64,000 nucleotides of DNA from an uncultured Chloroflexales bacterium (lineage in GTDB: Bacteria > Chloroflexota > Chloroflexia > Chloroflexales > Chloroflexaceae), in the NCBI GenBank assembly GCA_937902315.1, contig CALGUG010000064.1, positions 62,001-126,000 on the forward strand. The letters run 5' to 3'. A program made the translations under genes and the position numbers. The notes under the pieces were generated by a model. That model was not told where the DNA came from. It saw only the letters and a list, made by a program, of their open reading frames with translations, and ran no database searches. Every line of letters starts with the position of its first letter. Position 1 is the stretch's first letter. Positions 44,590 to 53,175 of the stretch are shown here, piece by piece.

Positions 44590-45120
44590 TTATGGTAGCT
44601 CTAGCGCAAGCACAGTACAAAAACCCAACGATCGCCAAGCCTCAAACGAAGGTTTAGCTTCGCCGCGCACCGCAGCCAGCCAGATGCTCAGCGCTAAACC
44701 GTGCGACACCAGCGCAAGCGTATCGTGATGATAGCGCTCGCAAAGCTGCTTAATCGCCGCTTCCATGCGAGTCCGCACCGAGCTTGCGCTTTCCCACTGA
44801 TTGACCGAACGTTCGGGATGCTCGAAAAGTTCCTGAACCGTTCGCTGATAACCTTCGTTCGTTAAATAGACCGGCGATCGCTGCAGTTCGCGCAGATCAG
44901 CATGCACTTCAAGCGGTAAAGCGTAGCGCTGAGCCGCAGGGCGCACCGTGGCGAGCGCTTTCTCTTCGGGGCTGCTCACAATGCGTGTTACCTCGTGCCA
45001 ACAAGGGTGCTCAACCAGCGCCTGAGCTTGGGCTGCGCCTTGTGCAGAGAGCAGCCAAGTCTCGGCCGGGCTATCGGAAGGCTGAGTGGCAGCATGGCGA
45101 ATGAGGTAGAGCTTTGGCAT
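44590..45120 (-). CDS. Histidine phosphatase family protein
   Basis: 176 residues of the phosphoglycerate-mutase-like superfamily. The catalytic-histidine motif LIRHA is at residues 6-10 (RHG in most members), the second histidine in LVSHG near 145, and the Glu of ERS is probably in WESASS. Phosphatase of unknown substrate. It lies behind the GT4 gene on the same strand but a terminator separates them. Confidence 0.86.
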   Translation of the reverse strand: MPKLYLIRHAATQPSDSPAETWLLSAQGAAQAQALVEHPCWHEVTRIVSSPEEKALATVRPAAQRYALPLEVHADLRELQRSPVYLTNEGYQRTVQELFEHPERSVNQWESASSVRTRMEAAIKQLCERYHHDTLALVSHGLALSIWLAAVRGEAKPSFEAWRSLGFCTVLALELP

Positions 45121-45132
45121 AGCGCCTCTTCA

Positions 45133-45164
45133 AAACAAAACGGCCTGTAGAATCGCTACAGGCC
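45133..45164 (-). terminator. Terminator of the GT4 gene
   Basis: 9-bp stem GGCCTGTAG (45142-45150) with CTACAGGCC (45156-45164), 5-nt loop; minus-strand reading continues GTTTTGTTTTG. Confidence 0.82.
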
Positions 45165-45185
45165 ACACAACTACACAAGCGATAG

Positions 45186-46706
45186 TTAAGCTGCGACCAA
45201 CTCGACCGAGCCGCAGTTCGGGCAGTAGATCGCCTGAAGCTGGCGCGGCTCTTGACCATCGAGCAAGAGCTGAGACGCAGGTTGAAGCTGAGCGGGCTGC
45301 ATGGGTGTTCGACAGCGCAGACAATTGCGCGCCTTCAGCGCTTGGGCCGCCCCAGAAGCAGCTTCCGTCTGCGAGGTGGGCAGCTCTGCGATCAAGGTCG
45401 TCTCGCCCGCCTGAGCGGTTTCTGCGCTCTGAGCAAGCTCAGCAGCGACTGCCTGATCTGGGCGACCATCTAGCTTAGCGGGCGACTGCTTGTCGAGCGT
45501 ACTCTCGATCGTCAGCGGCTCGTCACGGCTCGGCACCACCAGCTTGCTCGGCTCCGGCTCAAGCTGTGCTTGCGGTGTAGGCGGCGCCTCGGGCAGGCCC
45601 AGCACACGCCGATAGATCGCCAGCGTCTGCTTGGCCGCCTTCTGCCACGAGAAGTTGCTGGCCTGACGCGGCCCTTTGGCCCGCAACTCAGCGCGGCGAT
45701 CGTCGTCGGCCCACAGCGCATCGAGCGCATCGGCCCAAGCTTCGCTACTGGTCGGCGGCAACAGAATCGCGCTATCACCCACCAATTCGGGCAAGCTGCT
45801 GGTGTTCGAGATCAGCGAGGGCGCACCACAGGCCAACGCTTCCAGAGCGGGCAGCCCAAAGCCTTCGTACAGCGACGGGTTAACGTAGATCCGGCAGGCG
45901 TTGTAGAGCCAGCGCAGTTCGTCGTTGCTGACTCCGCCCACAAAATGCACCACATCGCCCAGCGCCAGCTCTTTGACCGTATCGAAGATCGGCTGATAGC
46001 GCCAGCCTTTGCTGCCTGCCACCACCAAACGATAGTCGCGCTCGGGGTAACGCTCGCGACTGATCTTCAAGGCGTGCAGCAGCATAGGCAGGTTTTTGCG
46101 CGGCTCGATGGTGGAAACAAACAGCACAAAACGATTGTTGCGTAGTTCGTGGCCGCCGATCGTATTGCTAGCATCTTCAGCCAGTTCGATCGGACTGAAG
46201 AAGGGCGAGGCCGCCTCATAAACCAAGTCGATCCGCTCGGCGGGCAGCTCGAGCAGATTGACCATATCTTTGCGGGTCGCCTCCGAAACCGCGATCACCG
46301 CATCGGCGCTATGCACCGAATCTTTGACTTGAGCATAGTAACGCCGCGCGTTATCATCCAAAATCTCGGGGAAGTGAATAAAAGCCAAGTCGTGAATGGT
46401 GGCGACGGCCGAGAAGCGGCGACGCAGCGGCACCACAAAGTCGGGGCAGTGCAGCAGATCGGGCGGATCGCGCAGCAGCTCGGCTGGTAATGCCCACTGT
46501 TCGAGCCGATGATGGGGCGGGGTAAGCACAGTGCGTCGCTTGACATTGGGCTGCTGCACCAAGGGGCGTTGCTGATCGCGATGCTGCAAACTGATAAAGG
46601 TCGAGCGCGGCTCTTCGAGCGCCATGGCCTGCAACAACTGACGGGTATATTCGGGAATGCCGCCCCGTCGATAAGCATTTAAGCGAGCATCAATGGCTAT
46701 TCGCAT
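45186..46706 (-). CDS. GT4 glycosyltransferase fused to a C-terminal zinc ribbon
   Basis: 506 residues. Residues 1 to about 375 are a GT-B glycosyltransferase: N-terminal RRGGIPEYTRQL loop, VSTIEPRKNL, and the donor-site motif PSLYEGFGLPALEALACG with the EX7E glutamates. Residues about 376-455 are a Pro/Gln/Glu/Ala-rich linker. The end has CxxC pairs at Cys462/Cys465 and Cys495/Cys498 (CLRC...CPNCG), a probable zinc ribbon. I know of no standard GT4 with this tail. Start overlaps the MBL gene end by 10 nt, so the two are an operon. Possibly involved in exopolysaccharide or glycolipid synthesis. Confidence 0.88.
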   Translation of the reverse strand: MRIAIDARLNAYRRGGIPEYTRQLLQAMALEEPRSTFISLQHRDQQRPLVQQPNVKRRTVLTPPHHRLEQWALPAELLRDPPDLLHCPDFVVPLRRRFSAVATIHDLAFIHFPEILDDNARRYYAQVKDSVHSADAVIAVSEATRKDMVNLLELPAERIDLVYEAASPFFSPIELAEDASNTIGGHELRNNRFVLFVSTIEPRKNLPMLLHALKISRERYPERDYRLVVAGSKGWRYQPIFDTVKELALGDVVHFVGGVSNDELRWLYNACRIYVNPSLYEGFGLPALEALACGAPSLISNTSSLPELVGDSAILLPPTSSEAWADALDALWADDDRRAELRAKGPRQASNFSWQKAAKQTLAIYRRVLGLPEAPPTPQAQLEPEPSKLVVPSRDEPLTIESTLDKQSPAKLDGRPDQAVAAELAQSAETAQAGETTLIAELPTSQTEAASGAAQALKARNCLRCRTPMQPAQLQPASQLLLDGQEPRQLQAIYCPNCGSVELVAA

Positions 46707-47467
46707 ACATCCACCACTAAACCATCATAGGCCAAAAACACTCCATCTGGTAGCTGGGCGCTCACCTCGGCGTGGTCGATATCGTGCGCCATATGCACAA
46801 AGTAGGTCCGCCGCGGCTTGAGATCTTCGACAACTTCAAGCGCTTCTTGCAGCGAAAAGTGAGTTGGATGCGGTTCAAAGCGCAGCGCGTTCAAGACCAA
46901 GACATCAAGCTCGCGCAGTTGCTCGCGCGATTCGGCCGGTAATACGCTCGCATCGGTGACATAGCCTAGCGAACCGATGCGATAGCCAGTGATCTGCCAA
47001 GAGCCGTGCATCACCTTCAGCGGCCTGATCTCGGTGTCGGCCAATTGAAACGGACCATCGAAGCGGTTCAGTTCGAGCGCAGGGCGAGTCGAGCCTTGGG
47101 ATGTATTTTGTTCGACGAAGGCATAGTGGAAGCGTTCGCGAACAGCATCTAAGGTCTGCTGATCGCCATAAACCGGAATGGCGCGCTTTTGGCGAAAATT
47201 GATCGGACGGAGATCGTCAAGCCCAGCGACGTGATCGAAGTGAGAATGGGTTAATAAAAGCGCATCGATCTGTTCGATCCGCGCCTTTAACGCTTGAATT
47301 CGAAAGTCCGGGCCTGCATCGATCAAGATCTGCCGATTGTTGATATGTAAAAGAGCTGATGTACGCAGCCGTTGGTTGCGCACATCAGAAGAAGTGCAGA
47401 CCGCACAGGTACATCCGATCATCGGAACACCCATCGATGTGCCTGTGCCCAGGAAAGTAAGCTGCAT
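46697..47467 (-). CDS. PhnP-like MBL-fold phosphodiesterase
   Basis: 256-residue metallo-beta-lactamase-fold hydrolase. Metal-binding HSHFDH at 74-79, later histidine in VMHGSW and HMAHDIDH, and the structural zinc cysteines Cys19, Cys21 and Cys24 (GCTCAVC) typical of PhnP and related cyclic-phosphate phosphodiesterases. There is no C-P lyase locus here, so the substrate may be another cyclic nucleotide or phosphate ester. First gene of the operon with the GT4 gene. Confidence 0.9.
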   Translation of the reverse strand: MQLTFLGTGTSMGVPMIGCTCAVCTSSDVRNQRLRTSALLHINNRQILIDAGPDFRIQALKARIEQIDALLLTHSHFDHVAGLDDLRPINFRQKRAIPVYGDQQTLDAVRERFHYAFVEQNTSQGSTRPALELNRFDGPFQLADTEIRPLKVMHGSWQITGYRIGSLGYVTDASVLPAESREQLRELDVLVLNALRFEPHPTHFSLQEALEVVEDLKPRRTYFVHMAHDIDHAEVSAQLPDGVFLAYDGLVVDVCE

Positions 47468-47552
47468 GCGACTCTGCCTGTTCAGTAGGAGTTTTTTACC
47501 TGAACGAATTATAGCACAGCGTCATGCAAAGCGAGGAACAAGCCAGCACAAA

Positions 47553-47930
47553 TCAGGCTTGGAAGCTGATGGAAGAGCGTAGCAGAAGTGTGCGGACGCA
47601 GTTCAAAAAGGTGGTCATTTCAAAGGGCTTGCTGATATGCAGATCAGCTCCGGCTTGCATGCCTTGGTTGACCTCATCTTCTTCAGCACGCACCGTCAAC
47701 AACAGAACGGGGACATTGCGGCGCTCTTTCAAACGCCGACAGACTTCGTAGCCATCGATAGTAGGCAGATTAACATCGAGCACAACCAAGTCTGGCGAGA
47801 TGGTCGCGTCGACCTGCAGACCCTCTAGCCCATCTTCGGCGACAGTTACCTCGTACCCTTCGCCCTCTAACATCTGGGTTAGCAAAAGGCGAATATCGGA
47901 ACTATCTTCTATCACTAGCACTCGTGACAT
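47553..47930 (-). CDS. Stand-alone receiver (CheY-like) protein
   Basis: 125 residues, one receiver domain only: acidic pair Glu8/Asp9, phospho-acceptor Asp52 (VVLDVNLP), Thr near 79 (LLTVR) and Lys near 101 (ISKPF). It has no output domain, so it works by protein contact in a phosphorelay or motility/signalling pathway. No cognate kinase adjacent. Confidence 0.92.
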   Translation of the reverse strand: MSRVLVIEDSSDIRLLLTQMLEGEGYEVTVAEDGLEGLQVDATISPDLVVLDVNLPTIDGYEVCRRLKERRNVPVLLLTVRAEEDEVNQGMQAGADLHISKPFEMTTFLNCVRTLLLRSSISFQA

Positions 47931-47951
47931 ATAGGTTTCCTTAAGTCTCTA

Positions 47952-48014
47952 AGGCTGTTTCATAGGCAGGAGAGAATAGATGAGAACATCACATCTATTT
48001 CCTTAGAACAGCCT
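47952..48014. other. Large nested hairpin upstream of receiver gene
   Basis: Outer arms AGGCTGTT (47952-47959) and AACAGCCT (48007-48014), with an inner AATAGATG/CATCTATT stem. A leader structure or a bidirectional terminator; function undecided. Confidence 0.35.
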
Positions 48015-48180
48015 AGTTTATAGTTGCAGTATAGACCGCCTCTTTTACAAACACAAGAGACCTTTCATAGGCCATTGGTCACGCTCCTTATGCTCGCTTT
48101 CCATACGCACCATGAGCTTGATGGTATACTAGATTAGAGAAGTCTGGTTTTAATCAGTTTGAAGCCAAAGAGAGTATCAC

Positions 48181-48969
48181 GTGGATCTATCGGCTATTCG
48201 CACCCTCTTGCTCGACATGGACGGCGTACTGTACCGCGGAAAAACCGCCCTCCCCGGCGTAAATGATCTGCTCGCACTCTGCCGAGAACACGCTATCGAA
48301 TACGCATGTATCACAAATAATGCCACCATGACCCCCGAAGAGTACGAAGCGAAGCTGCGCGCCATGCAGATCGACATGCCCGGCTCGCGAGTCTTAACCT
48401 CGGCGATCGTGACCAACCGCTACCTGCGCGACAACTACCCGCGCGGCACCACGGTCTATGCCATCGGCATGCATGGTCTCAAAAGCTTGCTCTTCGATGA
48501 TGGTTATTTTGTGTGGGAAGAAGAACGGCCCGAACTGGTGGTACAGGGCGCAGACTTTGAGATCACCTACGACAAGCTCAAGAAGGGCTGTCTGGCGCTA
48601 CGAGCAGGGGCGCGCTTTATCGGCACCAACCCCGACATCACCTTCCCCAGCGAAGAAGGCTTGATTCCGGGCGCTGGTTCAATGATTCGGGCCCTAGAGT
48701 TGGCTTCGGGCAAGCAAGCCTTTATCATCGGCAAGCCCCAGCCAACCATGTTTATCGCCGCGATGGAGATGCTGGGCGGACGCCCCGAAACCACTTTGAT
48801 GATCGGCGATCGCATCGACACCGACATCGAAGGCGCCAAGGTGGCGGGCATCAAAACCGCCATGGTGCTGACCGGCGTCACAACGATGGAAGAGATCGAG
48901 GCCAGCTCGATCAAGCCCGACGCGATCTACGCCGACCTGCCCAACTTGATCGCAGCTTGGCGCGCTTAG
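48181..48969 (+). CDS. HAD-IIA family phosphatase (NagD-like)
   Basis: 262 residues. HAD motif I DMDGVLY with nucleophile Asp12 and Asp14, motif II Thr/Asn (ITNNAT), C2-type cap (about 80-180), and motif III/IV GKPQPTM with GDRIDTDIEGA. Likely dephosphorylates small phosphoesters such as phosphoglycolate, 4-nitrophenyl phosphate or sugar phosphates. GTG start with AAAGAGAG upstream. A possible -10 TATACT lies at 48125-48130. Stop overlaps the next, convergent gene by 4 nt (TTAG). Confidence 0.92.
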   Translation: MDLSAIRTLLLDMDGVLYRGKTALPGVNDLLALCREHAIEYACITNNATMTPEEYEAKLRAMQIDMPGSRVLTSAIVTNRYLRDNYPRGTTVYAIGMHGLKSLLFDDGYFVWEEERPELVVQGADFEITYDKLKKGCLALRAGARFIGTNPDITFPSEEGLIPGAGSMIRALELASGKQAFIIGKPQPTMFIAAMEMLGGRPETTLMIGDRIDTDIEGAKVAGIKTAMVLTGVTTMEEIEASSIKPDAIYADLPNLIAAWRA

Positions 48970-50249
48970 TTAGCGTGCTGTACACGCTGCAAAAAATCGA
49001 GGGTAAGCTCGTACATCCTGCTCAGCTCTTCTGAGCCTTCGGTCGCCAAAAGGTAGTGTTGCATACCCTCGAAAAAGTAAGTCTCGTGCTCGATCCCGGC
49101 CTCTTTCAGGGCGGCGCTCAATATCTCGCTCTGCTGATAGGGCACGATCTCATCGATCATACTGTGCATCAACAAAATCGGCGGCATATCGCCTCGCAGG
49201 TGGTAGGCCGCCGAATAGCGCCAATAGACCTCGGGCGAGCGGTCGGGCGTGCCCAACGCGATCAGGGCTTGATCGAGGCCAAAAGGCGGGAAGATGCTAC
49301 CCTCCTCGAAGCGGCGACGCATATCGAAGAGGTCGCTGGGCGGCCCCAAGAGCACCGCGCCATCGAAGGCCACATCGCGCTGCAAGATCCGCAAGACGTG
49401 CAAGCTGCTATAGCTGCCGCCCAACAAGGTGATATGCCTGCCATCGACGCCCGGCAGCCGCCCCGCACGAGCGAAGTTGATCAGGCGTTGCAGTTCGTCG
49501 ATATCGGGTTCGAGGTCGAGGGCGTAGCTCGGGCCGACCGCCAGCACAGCGTAGCCAGCCGAGGCCAGCGGAATCGAGACCGGCCACCAGGTATCGGCGG
49601 GGCCAGGGTAGATCGCCAAGAGCAGCGGCAGGCGCTCGGTAGTAGTGATCGGACGATAGAGCAGGGTCAGTTGGTTGGGGCGGCCGCCGCTAGCGAATTG
49701 CAGCTCCTGCTCGATCGCCACGCTCGGCACGAGCAGCTCCCACGAGCGGGTGATCGGCTCGCCAAAGCGCAGGTCGCGCCCGCCCTGCAGATCGGGCAGG
49801 CTGATGGGCGGCAGCACAATGTCTTGCTGCAGAGGGCGCTCGGCGCTCAGCCGCAAAGGCTGGCCCCACGAGCGCAGCGCGACCGAATCGTAGCCGGGCG
49901 CGCCCGCAACCGGCACATAGCTCCCCTCGGGCAGGTCGTCAAGCAGATAACAGCCGTCGGCTTGGCTGCGTGTCGTGAAAGTAGTGCCATCGGCGGCGGC
50001 CACAAGGATGCGCGCGTTTGGCACGGGCTGGCCCTGCTGATTGCGCACACAGCCCTGCATGCGGGCGCGCGGGCCAGCGCTCGAAGGCGTCGGAATACGC
50101 TCTTGGCCCGCCATCCAACGCCCGGCGCGGTAAAACAGCGTGTTGCGCAAGGCCCAAATCGAGGGCTGGCTGCTCAGCATAAAAAAACAGCAGCTCACAA
50201 TCACAATCAGCACGGGCAAGGCCCCACGTTTTACAGCCAGCATTCTCAT
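48966..50249 (-). CDS. Membrane-anchored alpha/beta hydrolase with carboxypeptidase regulatory-like domain
   Basis: About 427 residues. An N-terminal signal/anchor (residues about 10-30, ALPVLIVIVSCCFFML), then a CarboxypepD_reg-like beta domain (about 65-115, GCVRNQQGQPVPNARILV), then an alpha/beta hydrolase with nucleophile elbow GGSYSS, acid in SMIDEIVP and His in GMQHY. Extracytoplasmic prolyl-oligopeptidase-like or dienelactone-hydrolase-like esterase/peptidase. GAGGTGG decides for ATG 50249; ATG 50243 is possible, and an in-frame GTG lies inside the ribosome site. Confidence 0.85.
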   Translation of the reverse strand: MRMLAVKRGALPVLIVIVSCCFFMLSSQPSIWALRNTLFYRAGRWMAGQERIPTPSSAGPRARMQGCVRNQQGQPVPNARILVAAADGTTFTTRSQADGCYLLDDLPEGSYVPVAGAPGYDSVALRSWGQPLRLSAERPLQQDIVLPPISLPDLQGGRDLRFGEPITRSWELLVPSVAIEQELQFASGGRPNQLTLLYRPITTTERLPLLLAIYPGPADTWWPVSIPLASAGYAVLAVGPSYALDLEPDIDELQRLINFARAGRLPGVDGRHITLLGGSYSSLHVLRILQRDVAFDGAVLLGPPSDLFDMRRRFEEGSIFPPFGLDQALIALGTPDRSPEVYWRYSAAYHLRGDMPPILLMHSMIDEIVPYQQSEILSAALKEAGIEHETYFFEGMQHYLLATEGSEELSRMYELTLDFLQRVQHAN

Positions 50250-50508
50250 AGCCACCTCTTAGCAACTCCGCTTGATTCATCCCCTAGCGGCGCAGTCCCC
50301 ACCTTCCATCCAGCTCCAACCGCGTCCGCCTTCGGCTATCAACATCCCGCCCAGTAATACGAGCTTCTTACCAGCCCCAACACTCTACGCTTCACACACT
50401 TCGTACTAGCTCTAGCGCTCTGCCTAACAAGCCATACGCTACGCTCCAGCTTTAGTTCCCTTCCGAAGCGCCGCCCGATCGTGGCCGAACAGCGAATTGT
50501 TAGAGCTA
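50250..50508. repeat. Gap with A core
   Basis: No gene. A core in plus orientation (50322-50343); flank before it has CGGCGCAGTCC instead of the usual CTCTGGCGG. The promoter for the next gene follows. Confidence 0.65.
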
Positions 50509-50537
50509 TTCACAATCAGAGAACCGCTTGTTATAAT
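50509..50537 (+). promoter_or_regulatory. Promoter of the HsdR-N-like gene
   Basis: -35 TTCACA (50509-50514), 17-nt spacer, extended -10 TGT-TATAAT (hexamer 50532-50537). The best sigma-70 promoter in the window. Confidence 0.65.
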
Positions 50538-50588
50538 GAAGCCCAATTCTTGCCAAATCTACAAGCTGGAGGATGTAAAGGGTTTCGT

Positions 50589-51695
50589 ATGTCTCTTCCC
50601 AGTCCTTTAGGCCATTTCCTCTCGGTTTTAGCGGACACTCAAGCGCTCGCTCAGCAACATAAGCTGCTGTTGCAACAGAACGCCCAAGCCACTCAGGCCG
50701 CCTTGGTAGAACCGATCTTGCGTGCGCTCGGTTGGAATTGCAACGATCCGCGCTACGTTCGGCGCAATCTGGTCTTTCAAGAGGTCGCCCTCGATTACAC
50801 CCTCTACGACGACGAAGCGCGCATCTGCGCGCTGATCAAGGTGCTCCCTCTGGGCCAACAGCTCCACAACGAGCAGTTGCTTGAGCAACTTCAAGTCTTT
50901 GCACAGTTTCAAGATATCGAGCTTGTGATTCTGACCAATGGTTCCGACTGGCAGTTTTTCCGCCCGGGCGAAGAAGGCTTCTTAGAGTTTATTACCGCTC
51001 TTCCTCAGCCACGGCAATCGAGCGAACGCTTCGCCCAAAGCATGATCGAGCTGCTCGATATCTGCCACTTTTGGAGCTTCCAGCAGTCCGATCAGCTCAC
51101 AAAATTCGCTCAGTTGGTCGATCAGCTTCAAAATGAGCTGTATGTGCTCCGTCATACTAGCTCAGCAGCGACTCCCGAGCAGCGCACTTCGCTGCCCGCT
51201 GAAGTCGAAGAGAGCGCACCGAAATCCACTGAGCCAAGCGCCGAACCAAAAGAAGGCCGACGCCGCAGACGAAGAAGAGAACCTGCCATCTTTGACAGTG
51301 ATATCGATCTCACCAGCCTAAACTACATTCCTCTTCAAAAGCTTGGCAATCTTAAAGGACGCAAACCGCTAGCAGGCCGCTTGCCCACAGGCGAAACATT
51401 TCTGCTCGGCTCTTGGCGAGAGCTTATGTTACGATCGTGCCACCTTGTACTTGAACATAACCCCAATCTTGAGCTGCCGCTTTTAGATCAAGCAGGTAAA
51501 AAAGTGGCCCTCTTAGATTATGTGCCTCCTAGAGAAGGGGTCGCTTTTGAAGAAACCAGCTATAAAGGGCGCAAAATCTATATTTACACAAACTATGATG
51601 CTACACATCAAGTTTTGAATGCTATGCACATTCTTACATTTCTGCCTACAGAGCTGAAACAAGTAGAGGCAGCAGCCGCCCTGCTCGATTCCTAA
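50589..51695 (+). CDS. HsdR-N-like (PD-(D/E)XK-type) protein, probably catalytically altered
   Basis: 368 residues. The N-terminal domain (about 20-150) resembles the HsdR N-terminal nuclease fold: EPILRALGW, LDYTL, then QLQVFAQFQDIELVILTNGSDWQFF. The position of the catalytic ExK reads LIKVLP, so the acidic and basic pair is not preserved as usual. An acidic/basic linker with a run of Arg (about 215-240) is followed by a C-terminal domain (about 265-360, GSWRELML...YIYTNYDATHQVLNAMHIL) of the kind that ends many nuclease-like proteins. No methylase or specificity gene is near. Start at 50589 by AAAGGG; upstream frame lacks a start site. Confidence 0.7.
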   Translation: MSLPSPLGHFLSVLADTQALAQQHKLLLQQNAQATQAALVEPILRALGWNCNDPRYVRRNLVFQEVALDYTLYDDEARICALIKVLPLGQQLHNEQLLEQLQVFAQFQDIELVILTNGSDWQFFRPGEEGFLEFITALPQPRQSSERFAQSMIELLDICHFWSFQQSDQLTKFAQLVDQLQNELYVLRHTSSAATPEQRTSLPAEVEESAPKSTEPSAEPKEGRRRRRRREPAIFDSDIDLTSLNYIPLQKLGNLKGRKPLAGRLPTGETFLLGSWRELMLRSCHLVLEHNPNLELPLLDQAGKKVALLDYVPPREGVAFEETSYKGRKIYIYTNYDATHQVLNAMHILTFLPTELKQVEAAAALLDS

Positions 51696-51905
51696 TGCAA
51701 TCTAGCAGCCGAAAAAACATAGCCAATCTGCTTGTATTCGCCCCTTGTGGAGCGGCTTCCGCACACAAGATAAGACCTCGTTTGTTGGAAAGGACTCTGA
51801 TAGCCGTAGGCGGACGCGCTGAGGACCGAATGGAAGGAAGAGAGCAAGCCGCCAAAGCTTGAAAGGCATCGAGCAGATCCAGCATTGCACAAGGGCAATT
51901 TCGCT
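51696..51905. repeat. A-family repeat in gap
   Basis: A core in minus orientation (51798-51819) followed by GAGCAAGCCGCCAAAG. No gene. Confidence 0.7.
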
Positions 51906-51910
51906 CTAAA

Positions 51911-51941
51911 ACAATGGGCGGATCAAACGACCCGCCCTTGT
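51911..51941 (-). terminator. Terminator of the DAO-family oxidoreductase operon
   Basis: Stem GGGCGG (51916-51921) with CCGCCC (51932-51937), extended by ACAA/TTGT with one bulge; T-rich in minus-strand reading. Confidence 0.7.
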
Positions 51942-51954
51942 GTTGCGAGAAGGA

Positions 51955-53097
51955 TTAAGCGCTAGTTGGCTCGAAGCGGTCGGCCCGCATCGCCGAGATA
52001 TCGACTTCGAGCGGGCGCTTGGCGATCAGATCGGCGATGATTTTGCCGCTGAACGGGCCAAGTTGCAGACCGGTCGGGCCGTGACCGAAAGCCACAAAGA
52101 CCTGCTCGTAGTTTGGCACTGCGCCGAGCACAGGCAGGCGATCGGGCAGATAGGGGCGCAGACCAACCCGAATCTCGCGGATCGAGGCGTTGGCCAGACC
52201 GGGCGCGACGCGCAGCGCTTCGCTCAGAACCGTGTTGATACCAGCCGCAGTCGTGTGGGGCGCGAAACCGACGCCATCCTCGCGCGTCGCGCCCACCACC
52301 ACTCGGCTATCAGGCCAAGGCACCATATAGTGACCACGGAAAGCGTTGATGACCGGCCAAGTCGAGGTGTCGACACCGGGCAGCGAGAGGTGAATGATCT
52401 GGCCGCGCTGAGGTGCGATCGGTATATGCATGCCGAGCTGCTGGCTGAAGGGGCCAGACCAAGCGCCGCCCGTAATCGCAACCGCGCCCGCCTTAATCGT
52501 CTCGCTCCCGACCTGCACACCCACAACCTTGTTGCCTTCGATCAACAGTTGGTCAACGCCAGCAGTGCGGATCTCTAGGCCGTGTTGCAGGGCGACATGG
52601 CGCAGAGCCGCCGCCATTTTGCGCCCATCGACGCGCGCCCCATGGCGGAAGTAGAAGCCGCCTCGGATCTCGCCCAACGCGGGGAAGAAAGCGCGAGCCT
52701 GCTCGGAATCGACGCGGTAGAGATCGGCATCGGAAGGCGTGCCGCGCCGCTTTTGACGTTCGAAGACACGCCGCTCGGCCTCGCGATAGCTCTCATCTTC
52801 GTCTTCGCTGATCGCCAAAGTGAGCTGACCACAGACCGAATAGCCGGTATCCTCTGCGCCCGCAGCGCTGAGTTCCTCGACCAGAGGCTTATAGAGCTGC
52901 ACGGCGGGGATCGCAAAGTTGACCCAATCTTCCGAATCGCGGCTGACCGTTTCAGGAGCCAAAATACCTGCACCAGCATCAGTCGCGCGCCCAGTATCGC
53001 CACGATCGATCAGCAGAGTGCGCGCTCCAGAGCGCACCAGATAGTAGGCGCTCGCGATTCCAACGATTCCACCACCAACCACAATCGCATCGTACAT
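51955..53097 (-). CDS. DAO-family FAD-dependent oxidoreductase (glycine oxidase-like)
   Basis: 380 residues. FAD motif AIVVGGGIVGIASAYYL (residues 4-20), DAO-family middle domain, and C-terminal VGLRPYLPDRLPVLG and GHGPTGLQLGPFSGK contacts. Candidates: glycine/sarcosine oxidase, D-amino-acid dehydrogenase or ThiO. No thiamine genes nearby. Start at ATG 53097 (GGAG 8-9 nt upstream) rather than the GTG three codons earlier. Last gene of a likely mltG-aroE-oxidoreductase unit (gap 78 bp). Confidence 0.87.
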   Translation of the reverse strand: MYDAIVVGGGIVGIASAYYLVRSGARTLLIDRGDTGRATDAGAGILAPETVSRDSEDWVNFAIPAVQLYKPLVEELSAAGAEDTGYSVCGQLTLAISEDEDESYREAERRVFERQKRRGTPSDADLYRVDSEQARAFFPALGEIRGGFYFRHGARVDGRKMAAALRHVALQHGLEIRTAGVDQLLIEGNKVVGVQVGSETIKAGAVAITGGAWSGPFSQQLGMHIPIAPQRGQIIHLSLPGVDTSTWPVINAFRGHYMVPWPDSRVVVGATREDGVGFAPHTTAAGINTVLSEALRVAPGLANASIREIRVGLRPYLPDRLPVLGAVPNYEQVFVAFGHGPTGLQLGPFSGKIIADLIAKRPLEVDISAMRADRFEPTSA

Positions 53098-53175
53098 TGT
53101 TTCCACTCCATTGTGCTATAAAAAGAGCGAACCACCTTACGATGATTCGCTCGCTCCTCATCCACTCCTCGAGAT

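Noticed and set aside
49056..50357. Long plus-strand frame (about 430 codons) opposite the alpha/beta hydrolase gene
   Set aside because: Antisense shadow; Arg/Gln/His-rich composition and it ends in an A repeat.
50573..50578. Start-stop mini-frame ATG TAA after GGAGG before the HsdR-N-like gene
   Set aside because: GGAGG touches the ATG with no spacing, so initiation there is unlikely; it is probably chance.
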